DNA from: Streptomyces violaceusniger Tu 4113
GTDB taxonomy: Bacteria; Actinomycetota; Actinomycetes; Streptomycetales; Streptomycetaceae
Reading direction: 5' to 3'
DNA length: 64,000 nucleotides
NCBI RefSeq assembly: GCF_000147815.2
Contig: NC_015957.1
Coordinates: 5,890,001 to 5,954,000, forward strand
The position numbers and the translations under genes were made by a program. Of this stretch, positions 1 through 8,364 are shown piece by piece. The notes below the pieces were generated by a model. That model was given only the letters and a program-made list of their open reading frames with translations. It was not told where the DNA came from and did not search any database. The stretch's first letter is position 1. The number at the start of each line of letters is the position of its first letter.

Positions 1-465
1 GCCGGTGACCTCGACCCTCCGATGTTCCAGGGAGTGCCCGTGGTCGTACACCGCGCGGCCCGCGTAATCGGCCACGTTGAGCGGCAGCGGGTCACCGTCG
101 GGGAGCGCGGGGAAGCCCCAGGGGCGTTGCAGCGCCGTGCCGGTGTGCATGGCGGTGTACGAGCCCAGCGCGGGCGGCGCCACCAGGATGAGGGCGAACA
201 GCGGGAGCACGAGGAGCCAGGAGACCCGTGGTTCCCGGTGGGCGTGGCCGCCGTCGCCCTCCTCCGCGTGCGGGTCGCCATCGGCCGTGCGCGGCCGCTC
301 GTACCAGAGGGTGGCCACGGCGGCCGCGATCAGGACGACACCGGCCGCGAGGAGCAACGGGCGCAGCCCCGCCTTCACATAGCGCAGATACAGGCCGGTG
401 AAACCGGCCCGCAGCACCGCCCCGCCGATGAGGAACAGCACGATCGCCTGAGCCTTCCGGTTCAC
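1..465 (-). CDS. TIGR03943-family membrane protein, N-terminal part (runs off window)
   Basis: About 155 codons are visible; the gene continues past the left edge. It begins at a GTG whose last bases overlap the stop codon of the permease gene before it (GTGA, 4 bp), so the two are translationally coupled. The N-terminus has two hydrophobic helices (about residues 7-24 and 33-52), an acidic/His-rich loop (DPHAEEGDGGHAHRE) and a third hydrophobic segment near 85-105, followed by an extracytoplasmic stretch. This fits the TIGR03943 family, which is regularly paired with the DUF318/UPF0718 permease found here. In Actinobacteria such pairs often sit near zinc-regulated genes, but the function is unproven. 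The His-rich loop could bind metal (inference). Confidence 0.75.
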   Translation of the reverse strand, partial: MNRKAQAIVLFLIGGAVLRAGFTGLYLRYVKAGLRPLLLAAGVVLIAAAVATLWYERPRTADGDPHAEEGDGGHAHREPRVSWLLVLPLFALILVAPPALGSYTAMHTGTALQRPWGFPALPDGDPLPLNVADYAGRAVYDHGHSLEHRRVEVTG

Positions 466-1475
466 AGCAGCACCGCCCCGACCAGGACCGACATCAGCAC
501 GGCGAGGACGAAGGTGGCGGGCGCGAACCGCAGCGCGAACCCGCGGCCGAAGGTTCCGGTCTGCATGGCGAACAGCTTCAGGTCGATCATCGGCCCGACG
601 ACGAGGAACGCCAGCCGGGCGGTGAGCGAGAACTGCGACAGGGACGCGGCCACGAAGGCGTCGGCCTCGGAGCAGATCGACAGCAGCACCGCGAGGACCG
701 CCAGGGCGAGGATCGACACCACCGGGTCATCGGCCGCGCCGCGCAGCCAGCTCGCCGGAACCACGGCCTTGAGGGTGGCCGCGGCCATCGCGCCGACGAC
801 GAGGAAGCCACCGGCGTGCATCACATCGTGGCGTACGGACGCCCAGAACGCGGCGCCCCTGCCGTGGCCGTGGAAGGACGGGCGGGCCGGTGGGCGCAGC
901 CAGTCGGCCCGCCCCAGCCGCTGCCACAGCCAGCCCATCGCACACGCCACGAGCAGACTGGCCACGAACCGGGCGAGCACCATCTCCGGGTCGCGGGGGA
1001 ACGCGACGGCGGTGGCGGTCAGCACGATCGGGTTGATCGCCGGGGCGGACAGCAGAAACGCCAGCGCCGCCGCGGGGGTGACGCCCCGGCGCACCAGCGC
1101 CCCGGCCACCGGCACCGAGGCGCATTCACAGCCGGGCAGCACCGCCCCGGCCACCCCCGCCACCGGCACCGCGAGGGCGGGCCGCCGCGGCAGCGCGCGG
1201 GCGAAGAACGACGGCGGGACGAACACCGCGATGAGCGCCGACAGCACCACCCCGAGCACGAGGAAGGGCAGGGCCTGGAGGACCACCGCGACGAACACGG
1301 TCATCCAGCTCTGCGTCACCGGAGCCGACAGCGCCCGGCGGATCGGCCCCTGCACCGTGACCACCACGACCAGCAGCATGATCAGACCGAGGGACGAATC
1401 GAACCGCCCGCCCCGCGGATCGCCCGCGTCGCGGCGGCCGGCCCGGGTCGGGGCCGCTTTGGTCGTGGTGCTCAC
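462..1475 (-). CDS. permease, DUF318/UPF0718 (ArsP/YraQ-like) family
   Basis: Predicted multi-spanning inner-membrane permease of 337 aa. The GTG start was chosen because GGAGG lies 10 nt upstream; an in-frame ATG 30 codons earlier has no ribosome binding site and would add a polar tail. The protein shows an opening helix (GLIMLLVVVVTVQG), a conserved PGCECASVPVAGA segment with paired cysteines, and a later SAPAINPIVLTATAV helix, all typical of this family. Relatives include ArsP, which exports organoarsenicals, but most members have no known substrate. It overlaps the TIGR03943 gene by 4 bp and is probably its functional partner. Metal or metalloid export is a guess from the family. Confidence 0.8.
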   Translation of the reverse strand: MSTTTKAAPTRAGRRDAGDPRGGRFDSSLGLIMLLVVVVTVQGPIRRALSAPVTQSWMTVFVAVVLQALPFLVLGVVLSALIAVFVPPSFFARALPRRPALAVPVAGVAGAVLPGCECASVPVAGALVRRGVTPAAALAFLLSAPAINPIVLTATAVAFPRDPEMVLARFVASLLVACAMGWLWQRLGRADWLRPPARPSFHGHGRGAAFWASVRHDVMHAGGFLVVGAMAAATLKAVVPASWLRGAADDPVVSILALAVLAVLLSICSEADAFVAASLSQFSLTARLAFLVVGPMIDLKLFAMQTGTFGRGFALRFAPATFVLAVLMSVLVGAVLL

Positions 1476-1566
1476 GGGTGAGGTACCTCCGGCGTCGAGG
1501 GTGCGTGCGCGGTTCCCCGCCCCCTCCAGTACGCCGGTTCGGCCCCGAGTGCTCACCGCGGCCACC

Positions 1567-1610
1567 CACGATCCGGAAGTCCTGTGCCCACCACGATCCG
1601 GATGTCCTTG
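1567..1610. repeat. imperfect direct repeat upstream of the permease operon
   Basis: CACGATCCGGAAGTCCTG (1567-1584) is followed by CACGATCCGGATGTCCTTG (1592-1610), nearly identical and offset by 25 bp. The repeat lies in the short region between the dehydrogenase stop and the permease start. The offset is not a whole number of helical turns. It could be a regulatory repeat for the permease pair or a local duplication; nothing else supports a role. Confidence 0.45.
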
Positions 1611-1621
1611 AGCCGCTCCGC

Positions 1622-2776
1622 TCAGCCGGGGCTCACCCAGGTGCCCCGCTCGGCGGAGCGGGCCATGGCGTCCAGCACGGTGGCGCTGTGCACGGCGTCG
1701 TCCAGGGTGGCGCCGTAGGCGGTGCCCTCGGCGATGGAGCGCACGAAGTGGTACGCCTCGATCACCTTCAGATCGTCATAGCCCATGCTGTTGGCCGCGC
1801 CGGGCTGGAAGGCGGCGTACTCGCCGTGTCCGGGGCCGATGTACACGGTGGAGACGGGCTGGTCCTGGTAGGCGGTGCCGTGGCTGACGCCGAGTTCGCC
1901 CATGCGCCGGAAGTCCCAGAAGAGCGCGCCCTTGGTGCCGTGGATCTCGAAGCCGTAGGTGTTCTGCTCGCCGACCGAGACCCGGCACGCCTCCAGCACC
2001 CCGCGGGCGCCGGAGGCGAAGCGCAGCAGGCAGGAGACGTAGTCCTCGTTCTCCACCGGGCCCAGCTCGCCGCCGGTGGACCGGGTGTGGCCGGCGGTGG
2101 CGCCGGTGGGGCGGGCCCGCTCGGGCACGAAAACGGCGGTGTCGGCGGTCAGGGCGTCGATCTCGCCGAGCAGGAAACGGGCCAGGTCCACCCCGTGTGA
2201 GGCGAGGTCGCCCAGCACTCCGCTGCCGCCCCGCGCGCGTTCGTACCGCCAGGTCAGAGCGGACTCGGGGTGGGCGGCGTAGTCACTGAAGAGGCGGACG
2301 CGGGCATGGGTGACGGTGCCGATCTCACCCGCGGCGATCATGGCGCGTGCGGTCTGGACGGCGGGCGCGTTGCGGTAGTTGAAGCCGACCGCGCCCTGGA
2401 CCCCGGCCTCGGCCACGGCGGCGGCGACCGCGCGGGCGTCGTCGGCGGTGAGCCCGACCGGCTTCTCGATCCAGATGTGCTTGCCCGCCCGGGCCATGGC
2501 GATGCCGATCTCGCGGTGCAGAAAGTTCGGCGCGGCGATGCTCACCGCCTGGACGCGGGGGTCGGCGGCGACCTCCTGCCAGTCCCGGACGGCGGTGGCG
2601 AAGCCGTACCGCCCGGCGGCCTCCTCGGCCCGTCCGGGCACCTCGTCGGCGACAGCGACCAGTTCGGGCCGTACGGACTGCTGCGGGAAGTGGTGCGGCA
2701 GCCGGACGTACGCCTGGGTGTGCACCCGTCCCATCCAGCCGAATCCCACGACGGCGACCCCGAGCGTACTCACCAT
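1622..2776 (-). CDS. Gfo/Idh/MocA family NAD(P)-dependent oxidoreductase
   Basis: Dehydrogenase of 384 aa. The start is ATG with GAAGGG 6 nt upstream; an upstream in-frame start would run through the operator. Residues 4-20 hold the Rossmann motif (GVAVVGFGWMGRVH), about 90-110 the family EKP motif (HIWIEKPVGLTADDA), and the C-terminal half the alpha/beta substrate domain (GDLASHGVDLARFL). Members oxidise a hydroxyl of inositols, sugars or their derivatives with NAD(P). It is divergent from a LacI regulator and both promoters carry the same operator half-sites, so sugar-induced expression is likely. The exact substrate is unknown. Confidence 0.88.
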   Translation of the reverse strand: MVSTLGVAVVGFGWMGRVHTQAYVRLPHHFPQQSVRPELVAVADEVPGRAEEAAGRYGFATAVRDWQEVAADPRVQAVSIAAPNFLHREIGIAMARAGKHIWIEKPVGLTADDARAVAAAVAEAGVQGAVGFNYRNAPAVQTARAMIAAGEIGTVTHARVRLFSDYAAHPESALTWRYERARGGSGVLGDLASHGVDLARFLLGEIDALTADTAVFVPERARPTGATAGHTRSTGGELGPVENEDYVSCLLRFASGARGVLEACRVSVGEQNTYGFEIHGTKGALFWDFRRMGELGVSHGTAYQDQPVSTVYIGPGHGEYAAFQPGAANSMGYDDLKVIEAYHFVRSIAEGTAYGATLDDAVHSATVLDAMARSAERGTWVSPG

Positions 2777-2789
2777 GACTGCCCTTCTT

Positions 2790-2801
2790 TGGACCGTTCC
2801 A
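2790..2801 (-). promoter_or_regulatory. LacI-type operator before the dehydrogenase
   Basis: Read on the minus strand this is TGGAACGGTCCA, a 12-bp near-palindrome (10 of 12 positions) with the central CG step typical of LacI-family operators. The identical 12-mer occurs on the plus strand directly before the LacI gene. It sits 13 bp before the dehydrogenase start, a position where a bound repressor would block transcription. Confidence 0.65.
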
Positions 2802-2872
2802 GAACCTTCCCGGCCCACACTGGAAGCCCTGTCCGCAGGGTGTCAACCCCTTTGACAACCACGTCCGCCCTG

Positions 2873-2884
2873 TGGAACGGTCCA
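2873..2884 (+). promoter_or_regulatory. LacI-type operator before the LacI gene
   Basis: TGGAACGGTCCA, identical to the site 83 bp away in front of the divergent dehydrogenase but in the opposite orientation. It ends 4 bp before the LacI ATG, which has no ribosome binding site and may be read from a leaderless transcript. The arrangement indicates autoregulation together with control of the dehydrogenase. Confidence 0.65.
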
Positions 2885-2888
2885 GAAC

Positions 2889-3896
2889 ATGAGACCACCG
2901 ACGATCCGCGATGTCGCCGAACGGGCCGGAGTGTCGAAGTCGCTGGTCTCCCTGGTGCTGCGCGGCTCCGAGCAGGTGCGCCCCGAGAAGCGGCAGGCCG
3001 TCCTGGCCGCCGTCGAGGAGCTCGGCTACCGGCCCAACGCCGCCGCGCGCAGCCTCAGCGAGCGGCGCACCCGGACCGTCGGGGTACTCCTGAACGATCT
3101 GCGCAACCCCTGGTTCGTGGAGCTGCTCGACGGCCTCAACTCCCAGTTGTACGCGAGCGGTCTGCGGACGCTGCTGGCCGACGGCCGGCTCAACCGGCGG
3201 CTCGGCGAGGACCTCACCCACACCTTCACCGAGCTGCGGGTCGACGGCCTGATCGCGGTCGGCACGCTCCCGGACCCGGCGGCGGTGCGCACGGCGGCCG
3301 CGCGGGTGCCCACGGTGGTCGCGGGCACCCGCGAGCCCGTGCTGCCCCACGTGGACATCGTCGCGGGCGACGACGAGCTGGGCGCCCGCCTCGCCACCGA
3401 GCACCTCATCGGTCTCGGCCACCGGCGCGTCGCCCATATCGCCGGGCAGGGAGTGGTCGGCGAGCTGCGCCGCCGCGGATTCGAGGCGGTCATGCGCGAG
3501 CACGGCCTGTCCGGGTCGGCGGCCGTGGAGCAGGGCGATCTGACCGAGGAGGGCGGCTACCGGGCCACGGTCCGGCTGCTGGGCGCGCCGCACCGGCCCA
3601 CCGCCGTCTTCGCGTTCAACGACATGGCCGGGGTCGGCGCCCTGTCGGCCGCCGAGGAGCTCGGCCTCCGGGTGCCGGACGACCTCTCCCTCGTCGGCTA
3701 CGACAACACCTATCTCGCGCGGCTGCGCCATCTGTGGCTCACCACCGTGGACAACGCCAACCACGACATCGGCCGTCGCGCCGCACGCCGCCTGCTCGAC
3801 CGGATCGCCGACCCCGCCCGCCCCGGCGAAGTCGCCCTCACCGCTCCGGCCCTCGAGGTCCGCGGCACGACCGCGCCACCGCGATCGGCCGACTGA
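2889..3896 (+). CDS. LacI-family transcriptional regulator
   Basis: Repressor of 335 aa. Residues 4-30 form the LacI helix-turn-helix (TIRDVAERAGVSKSLVSLVL), followed by the hinge helix (PNAAARSLSERRT, about 51-63) and a periplasmic-binding-protein-like effector domain (VGVLLNDLRNPWF onward; FAFNDMAGVGAL and PDDLSLVGYDNT in the C-terminal half). The ATG lies 4 bp after an operator copy and lacks a Shine-Dalgarno, suggesting a leaderless message. Divergent to the dehydrogenase with a matching operator and 106 bp upstream of the arabinofuranosidase, it probably senses a sugar released from arabinan or a related glycan; the effector is not known. Confidence 0.9.
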   Translation: MRPPTIRDVAERAGVSKSLVSLVLRGSEQVRPEKRQAVLAAVEELGYRPNAAARSLSERRTRTVGVLLNDLRNPWFVELLDGLNSQLYASGLRTLLADGRLNRRLGEDLTHTFTELRVDGLIAVGTLPDPAAVRTAAARVPTVVAGTREPVLPHVDIVAGDDELGARLATEHLIGLGHRRVAHIAGQGVVGELRRRGFEAVMREHGLSGSAAVEQGDLTEEGGYRATVRLLGAPHRPTAVFAFNDMAGVGALSAAEELGLRVPDDLSLVGYDNTYLARLRHLWLTTVDNANHDIGRRAARRLLDRIADPARPGEVALTAPALEVRGTTAPPRSAD

Positions 3897-3913
3897 CCGT
3901 CGCGCACCGCCCA

Positions 3914-3981
3914 TTGACGCCCCATCGGTCCCTTGCCTATCGTCCGTCCGAAGTACTGAGCAGTGTCCGATATTTCGAACA
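3914..3981 (+). promoter_or_regulatory. promoter and operator of the GH51 gene
   Basis: TTGACG (3914-3919) and TATCGT (3938-3943) are separated by 18 bp and form a housekeeping-type promoter. Just downstream, TGTCCGATATTTCGAACA (3964-3981) is an inverted repeat, TGTYCGA-N4-TCGAACA, with one mismatch. It differs from the TGGAACGGTCCA operator of the neighbouring LacI gene, so a different repressor may act here, although binding by the adjacent LacI cannot be excluded. Confidence 0.5.
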
Positions 3982-4002
3982 TTCTGCGGTACAGGAGTCG
4001 CC

Positions 4003-6582
4003 ATGCGATCAATGGGACGCATCAGACCGGGCCTCGGCCTCACCCTGAGCGCTCTGCTCACCACCTCGCTCGCCGCCGCCTCGCTCACCGACCCCACGGC
4101 CGCCGGAGCCTCCTCCGCGGCCGTGACCGACTACTCGATCACCGTCGATCCGGACCGCGCGGGCCCGGAGATCGACGACGCGATGTACGGCATCTTCTAC
4201 GAGGACATCAACCGCGCCGCGGACGGCGGGCTGTACGCCGAGCTGGTCCAGAACCGGTCCTTCGAGTACGACACCGCCGACCACGCCTCGTACACACCGC
4301 TCACCTCGTGGACCGAGACCACGACCGGCGGCGCCACCGGCACGGCGCGGGTGGTGAACGACGCGGCGCGGCTGGGCGAGAAGAACCGCAACTATCTGCG
4401 GCTGGATCTGCGCGGGGACGGCGGCGGCGCCGGGGCGGGATACGGCGTCACCAACGCCGGATACAACACCGGCATCGCGGTCCAGGCCGGAAAGACGTAC
4501 GACTTCTCGGTGTGGGCCCGCACCGACAACCCCTCGGGCACCCCGCTGACGATCGGGCTGCACACCGCCTCGGGCGCCACCGCGCTCGCCTCGCCGCTGC
4601 GCGCCACCGTGCGCGGGGACCACTGGACGAAGTACACCGGGACGCTCACCGCGCGCGCCACGGACACCACCGGACGGCTCGCGGTGACCGCCGGAGGTGG
4701 CGGCACCGTCCGGCTGGACATGGCCTCCCTCTTCCCCCGGGACACCTACAAGGGCCATCCGAACGGGCTCCGCAAGGACCTCGCGGAGAAGATCGCCGCG
4801 CTGAAGCCGGGCTTTCTGCGCTTCCCCGGCGGCTGTCTGGTGAACACCGGCAGCCACCGGGCGTACGAGGCACCGGACTGGGAGCGCAAGCGGTCCTACC
4901 AGTGGAAGGACACCGTCGGCCCGGTCGAGGAGCGGCCCACCAACGCCAACCCCTGGGGCTACAACCAGTCCTACGGCCTCGGCTACTACGAGTACTTCCA
5001 GTTCGCCGAGGACATCGGCGCGACACCGCTGCCCGTGGTGCCCGCCCTCGTCACCGGCTGCGGCCAGAACAAGGCCACCGACGACCCCGAGCTGCTGAAG
5101 CGCCACATCCAGGACACCCTCGACCTGATCGAGTTCGCCAATGGTCCGGTGACCTCCACCTGGGGCAGGAAGCGCGCGCAGATGGGACATCCGAAGCCCT
5201 TCGGGCTGAACCGTCTGGAGGTCGGCAACGAGGAGAACCTCCCCGACGCCTTCTTCGAGCGCTTCACCGAATTCCGCGAGGCCATCGAGGCGAAGCACCC
5301 GGAGATCACGGTGATCAGCAACTCCGGGCCCGACGACAGCGGCGTCACCTTCGACCGCGCGTGGGAGCTGAACCGCGCGGCCAAGGTGAAGATGGTCGAC
5401 GAGCACTACTACAACAGCCCGCAGTGGTTCCTGGAGAACAACAAGCGCTACGACTCGTACGACCGCCAGGGCCCGAAGGTGTTCCTCGGTGAATACGCCT
5501 CGCAGGACAACCGCTTCGGCAACTCCCTCGCCGAGGCCGCGTACATGACCGGCCTGGAGCGCAACGCGGATGTGGTGAGGATGGCCTCCTACGCCCCGCT
5601 GCTGGCCAACAAGGACTACGTCCAGTGGCGGCCGGATCTGATCTGGTACGACAACGCCGCCGCCTGGGGCTCGACCAGTTATGAGACCCAGAAACTGTTC
5701 ATGAACAACGTCGGCGACCAGGTCGTGCCGAGCGAGGCGTCCGCCACCCCGTCCCTCCCCTCCGGCCCGATCACCGGCGCCGTCGGCCTGTCCACCTGGG
5801 CCACCAGCGTCGCGTACGACGACGTCCAGGTCACCTCGGCGGACGGGGCCACGCTGCTCGGCGACGACTTCTCCGGCGGCGACGGCAAGTGGACGAAGGC
5901 CACCGGGACCGGCTCCTGGCAGGTGCGGGACGGCGCGTATGTGCAGTCCGACACCGGTGCCGAGAACACCATGGTCACCGCGGGCGACCGCGGCTGGCAG
6001 AACTACGACCTGAACCTGAAGGCCACCAAGCGCGCGGGCAGCGAGGGCTTCCTCATCGCCTTCGGGGTCAAGGACACCGGCAACTACTACTGGTGGAACC
6101 TCGGCGGCTGGGGCAACACCCGATCCGCCGTGGAGAAGGCCACGGACGGCGCCAAGCAGACGATGGCCGAGGACGGCACCAAGATCGAGACGGGCCGGGC
6201 GTACGACGTGCGGATCGAGGTCCGCGGCCGGCAGGTGACCCTGTACCTGGACGGGAAGAAGTGGGGCGCGTTCACCGATGACAAGGTCGCCGAGCCGTTC
6301 CGCCAGGTGGTGACGCGCGACAAGGCCACCGGTGAGCTCATCATCAAGGTCGTCAACGCCCAGGACGCGGCCGCCCGCACCCGTATCGACCTCGGCCAAG
6401 GGGTCAAGGTCCGGCGCACCGCGCGGCTGACCACGCTCCAGGGCGACCCGGACGCGGTGAACACCGCCACCGATCAGCCCATCAAGCCGAGCAGTTCCAC
6501 ACTCGACGGTGTGGACACCACCTTCAGTCACACCTTCCCCGCGAACTCCATCACGTGTCTGCGGATCGCGGCGCGGAAGTGA
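4003..6582 (+). CDS. secreted GH51-type alpha-L-arabinofuranosidase with inserted beta-sandwich
   Basis: Secreted enzyme of 859 aa that should release arabinofuranosyl residues from arabinan or arabinoxylan. A signal peptide (about 1-38) is followed by the GH51 entry motif (GIFYEDINRAADGG), a CBM4/9-like sandwich (about 95-245), and the TIM barrel with the acid/base Glu410 in EVGNEEN and the nucleophile Glu497 in FLGEYAS. A laminin-G/ConA-like domain (about 600-745, DFSGGDGKW onward) interrupts the C-terminal alpha-L-AF domain, whose last strands follow it (HTFPANSITCLRI). GH51 enzymes without these additions are near 500-650 aa. GGAG lies before the ATG, and a perfect hairpin ends the gene. 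It follows the LacI gene and may share its sugar signal. Confidence 0.88.
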   Translation: MRSMGRIRPGLGLTLSALLTTSLAAASLTDPTAAGASSAAVTDYSITVDPDRAGPEIDDAMYGIFYEDINRAADGGLYAELVQNRSFEYDTADHASYTPLTSWTETTTGGATGTARVVNDAARLGEKNRNYLRLDLRGDGGGAGAGYGVTNAGYNTGIAVQAGKTYDFSVWARTDNPSGTPLTIGLHTASGATALASPLRATVRGDHWTKYTGTLTARATDTTGRLAVTAGGGGTVRLDMASLFPRDTYKGHPNGLRKDLAEKIAALKPGFLRFPGGCLVNTGSHRAYEAPDWERKRSYQWKDTVGPVEERPTNANPWGYNQSYGLGYYEYFQFAEDIGATPLPVVPALVTGCGQNKATDDPELLKRHIQDTLDLIEFANGPVTSTWGRKRAQMGHPKPFGLNRLEVGNEENLPDAFFERFTEFREAIEAKHPEITVISNSGPDDSGVTFDRAWELNRAAKVKMVDEHYYNSPQWFLENNKRYDSYDRQGPKVFLGEYASQDNRFGNSLAEAAYMTGLERNADVVRMASYAPLLANKDYVQWRPDLIWYDNAAAWGSTSYETQKLFMNNVGDQVVPSEASATPSLPSGPITGAVGLSTWATSVAYDDVQVTSADGATLLGDDFSGGDGKWTKATGTGSWQVRDGAYVQSDTGAENTMVTAGDRGWQNYDLNLKATKRAGSEGFLIAFGVKDTGNYYWWNLGGWGNTRSAVEKATDGAKQTMAEDGTKIETGRAYDVRIEVRGRQVTLYLDGKKWGAFTDDKVAEPFRQVVTRDKATGELIIKVVNAQDAAARTRIDLGQGVKVRRTARLTTLQGDPDAVNTATDQPIKPSSSTLDGVDTTFSHTFPANSITCLRIAARK

Positions 6583-6598
6583 GGTGACCGTCGAGGTG

Positions 6599-6632
6599 GA
6601 GGGCGGGGGGCGCGATGTGATCCCCCGCCCTC
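6599..6632 (+). terminator. intrinsic terminator after the GH51 gene
   Basis: A perfect 11-bp stem (GAGGGCGGGGG with CCCCCGCCCTC) with a 12-nt loop begins 16 bp after the GH51 stop. No U tract follows, as is common in Streptomyces. Confidence 0.7.
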
Positions 6633-6766
6633 GCCGCGGCGGCCGCCGGCCATCTCGGCGACACGCTCGGAAACTTCTCCGGACCTCCGTCTGACCGGCG
6701 CCGCCGCGGGAGACGGAGGCGTCGCCGACGCCCGCGCAGCGGTCGGCCTTGCCGGAGTCGACGGCG

Positions 6767-7006
6767 TCATCCGCGGCTTCGACCGCCGATCGCATCGCCC
6801 GCCGCGCCCACCGCCAGGCCGAGGACGACCATCACCACATAGCTGTAGACCGCGTAGCCGTCGGGGACGACGAAGCGGACGAAACCCATGAAGTGGAGCC
6901 AGCCCCACCATTCGTGCAGCAGGCCGCTTCCGCCACCGACCACGAGGACGAAGCAGAGCAGATGCGACACGGCGGCGAGCGGGGAGGTGGACTTGGTGGA
7001 TGTCAT
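6767..7006 (-). CDS. small membrane protein of unknown function
   Basis: 79 aa with two or three hydrophobic segments (about residues 9-27, 34-46 and 50-70), a Trp-rich turn (HEWWGWLHFMGFVRF) and a short basic C-terminus. No family was recognised. The start ATG has no obvious ribosome binding site. It is divergent from a two-component system gene with about 160 bp between them, a common position for a small envelope protein controlled by that system, but nothing in the sequence proves the link. Codon use is Streptomyces-like, which supports it as a real gene. Confidence 0.55.
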   Translation of the reverse strand: MTSTKSTSPLAAVSHLLCFVLVVGGGSGLLHEWWGWLHFMGFVRFVVPDGYAVYSYVVMVVLGLAVGAAGDAIGGRSRG

Positions 7007-7164
7007 GGCCCGAACCTAGGCGGGCCGCCCCGGGCGGCGGATCGGGCACAAGGCGGCGAGACGGTGACCAAAGAACACCGCCCGCCACCGGCGAGTCGTA
7101 CTTAAGTATCCGCTCGCGGCCACCATCCCCGCTCGCCCGCCGGGTCCGCGTAGATTGCCGGGAC

Positions 7165-8349
7165 ATGCGCCGCATCCACCGCACCCGCCGGGACTGGGCA
7201 GCCGATCTGGGGCTGATGCTCTTCGCCGCCTGCTTCGCCGCCGCCAGCTCGGATTCCATACCGATCGAGGACGGCCTCGATCCGCTGTGGCGGACCGTCG
7301 ACCAGGTGATCGGCGGGCTGGGGTGTGCGACGGTCCTGCTGCGGCGGCGGTGGCCGGTGGCGCTGGCGGTGGCGCTGCTGCTGGCGGGCAGCGAGGTGTC
7401 GCACTATCTGACCGGTCCGGCGATGGTGGCGGTGTTCACGGTGGCCGCGACCCGGCCATGGCGGGCCACGGCATGGCTGGCGGCGGTGGCCTTCGTACCG
7501 CTTCCAGCCTTCCTGTGGCAGCTACCGGAGGTGTCCGGGGACCGGAAGAGCTCGGCGCTGACGTACTTCGCGCTGATCGCCGGGGCCATCGGCTGGGGGT
7601 TGTTCCGGCGGTCCCGGCAGCAGCTGATCGACTCACTGCGGGAGCGCGCCGAACTGGCCGAGGCGGACGCGGAGTTGCGGGCCGAGCGGGCTCGCCGGGA
7701 GGCACGGGAGGAGATCGCGCGGGAGATGCACGATGTGCTGGGGCACCGGCTGACGCTGCTGAGCGTGCACGCGGGGGCACTGGAGTTCCATACGAAAGCG
7801 CCCCGGGAGGAGATCGGAAAGGCCGCCGGGGTGATCCGGGAGAGTGCCCATCTGGCGCTGCGCGATCTGCGCGAGGTGATCGGGGTGCTGCGCGCGGGAC
7901 CGGCGGAGGACGAGCGGCCCCAGCCCGAACTGGCCGACCTGGCCCGGCTGGTGACGGAGGCACGGGCGGCGGGCGGCCGGATCGAACTGACCGGGCCGCC
8001 CGACGGGCCGGCCCCGCCGCCCATGGTGGGGCGGACGGCGTACCGCATCGTCCAGGAGGCGCTGACCAACGCGCGCAAACACGCGCCCGGCGCGGCGGTC
8101 ACCATACGGGTGGCCGGGGGCCCGGCCGACCGGCTGACGGTGGAGGTCCACAACGCGCCGCCGCCCGGGGCGGCCGCGGACACCGGCGGTGGAGGGGGAG
8201 GCGCCGGCCAGGGGCTGATCGGGCTGGCCGAACGGGCCCGGCTGGCGGGTGGCGAGCTGAGGGCGGGTGCGGCCCATGACGGTTTCCGGGTCCGTGCCTG
8301 GCTACCCTGGCCTGCGGCGGACCCGGTGTCCGCCGCGGGCCAGGGGTGA
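7165..8349 (+). CDS. NarL-type sensor histidine kinase
   Basis: Membrane kinase of 394 aa. The N-terminal half has about four transmembrane helices (residues 10-150) with short loops, so there is no large external sensor domain. The HisKA_3 dimerisation helix contains the phosphoacceptor His189 in EIAREMHDVLGHRL; the HATPase region has the N box (RIVQEALTNARKHA) and a glycine-rich G2 segment (GGGGGGAGQGLIGL). The ATG was chosen because a TAGATT -10 box ends 8 nt before it, implying a leaderless transcript; the longer in-frame ORF would begin before the promoter. It is followed 15 bp later by its response regulator. The signal is unknown; membrane stress is typical of this four-helix type. Confidence 0.88.
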   Translation: MRRIHRTRRDWAADLGLMLFAACFAAASSDSIPIEDGLDPLWRTVDQVIGGLGCATVLLRRRWPVALAVALLLAGSEVSHYLTGPAMVAVFTVAATRPWRATAWLAAVAFVPLPAFLWQLPEVSGDRKSSALTYFALIAGAIGWGLFRRSRQQLIDSLRERAELAEADAELRAERARREAREEIAREMHDVLGHRLTLLSVHAGALEFHTKAPREEIGKAAGVIRESAHLALRDLREVIGVLRAGPAEDERPQPELADLARLVTEARAAGGRIELTGPPDGPAPPPMVGRTAYRIVQEALTNARKHAPGAAVTIRVAGGPADRLTVEVHNAPPPGAAADTGGGGGGAGQGLIGLAERARLAGGELRAGAAHDGFRVRAWLPWPAADPVSAAGQG

Positions 8350-8364
8350 GGGAGGACGGCGCGG

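Noticed and set aside
4009..6795. 928-codon open frame opposite the GH51 gene
   Set aside because: Shadow of a high-GC gene: the amino acid content is skewed and no domain is recognisable, while the opposite strand has a complete enzyme with catalytic residues.
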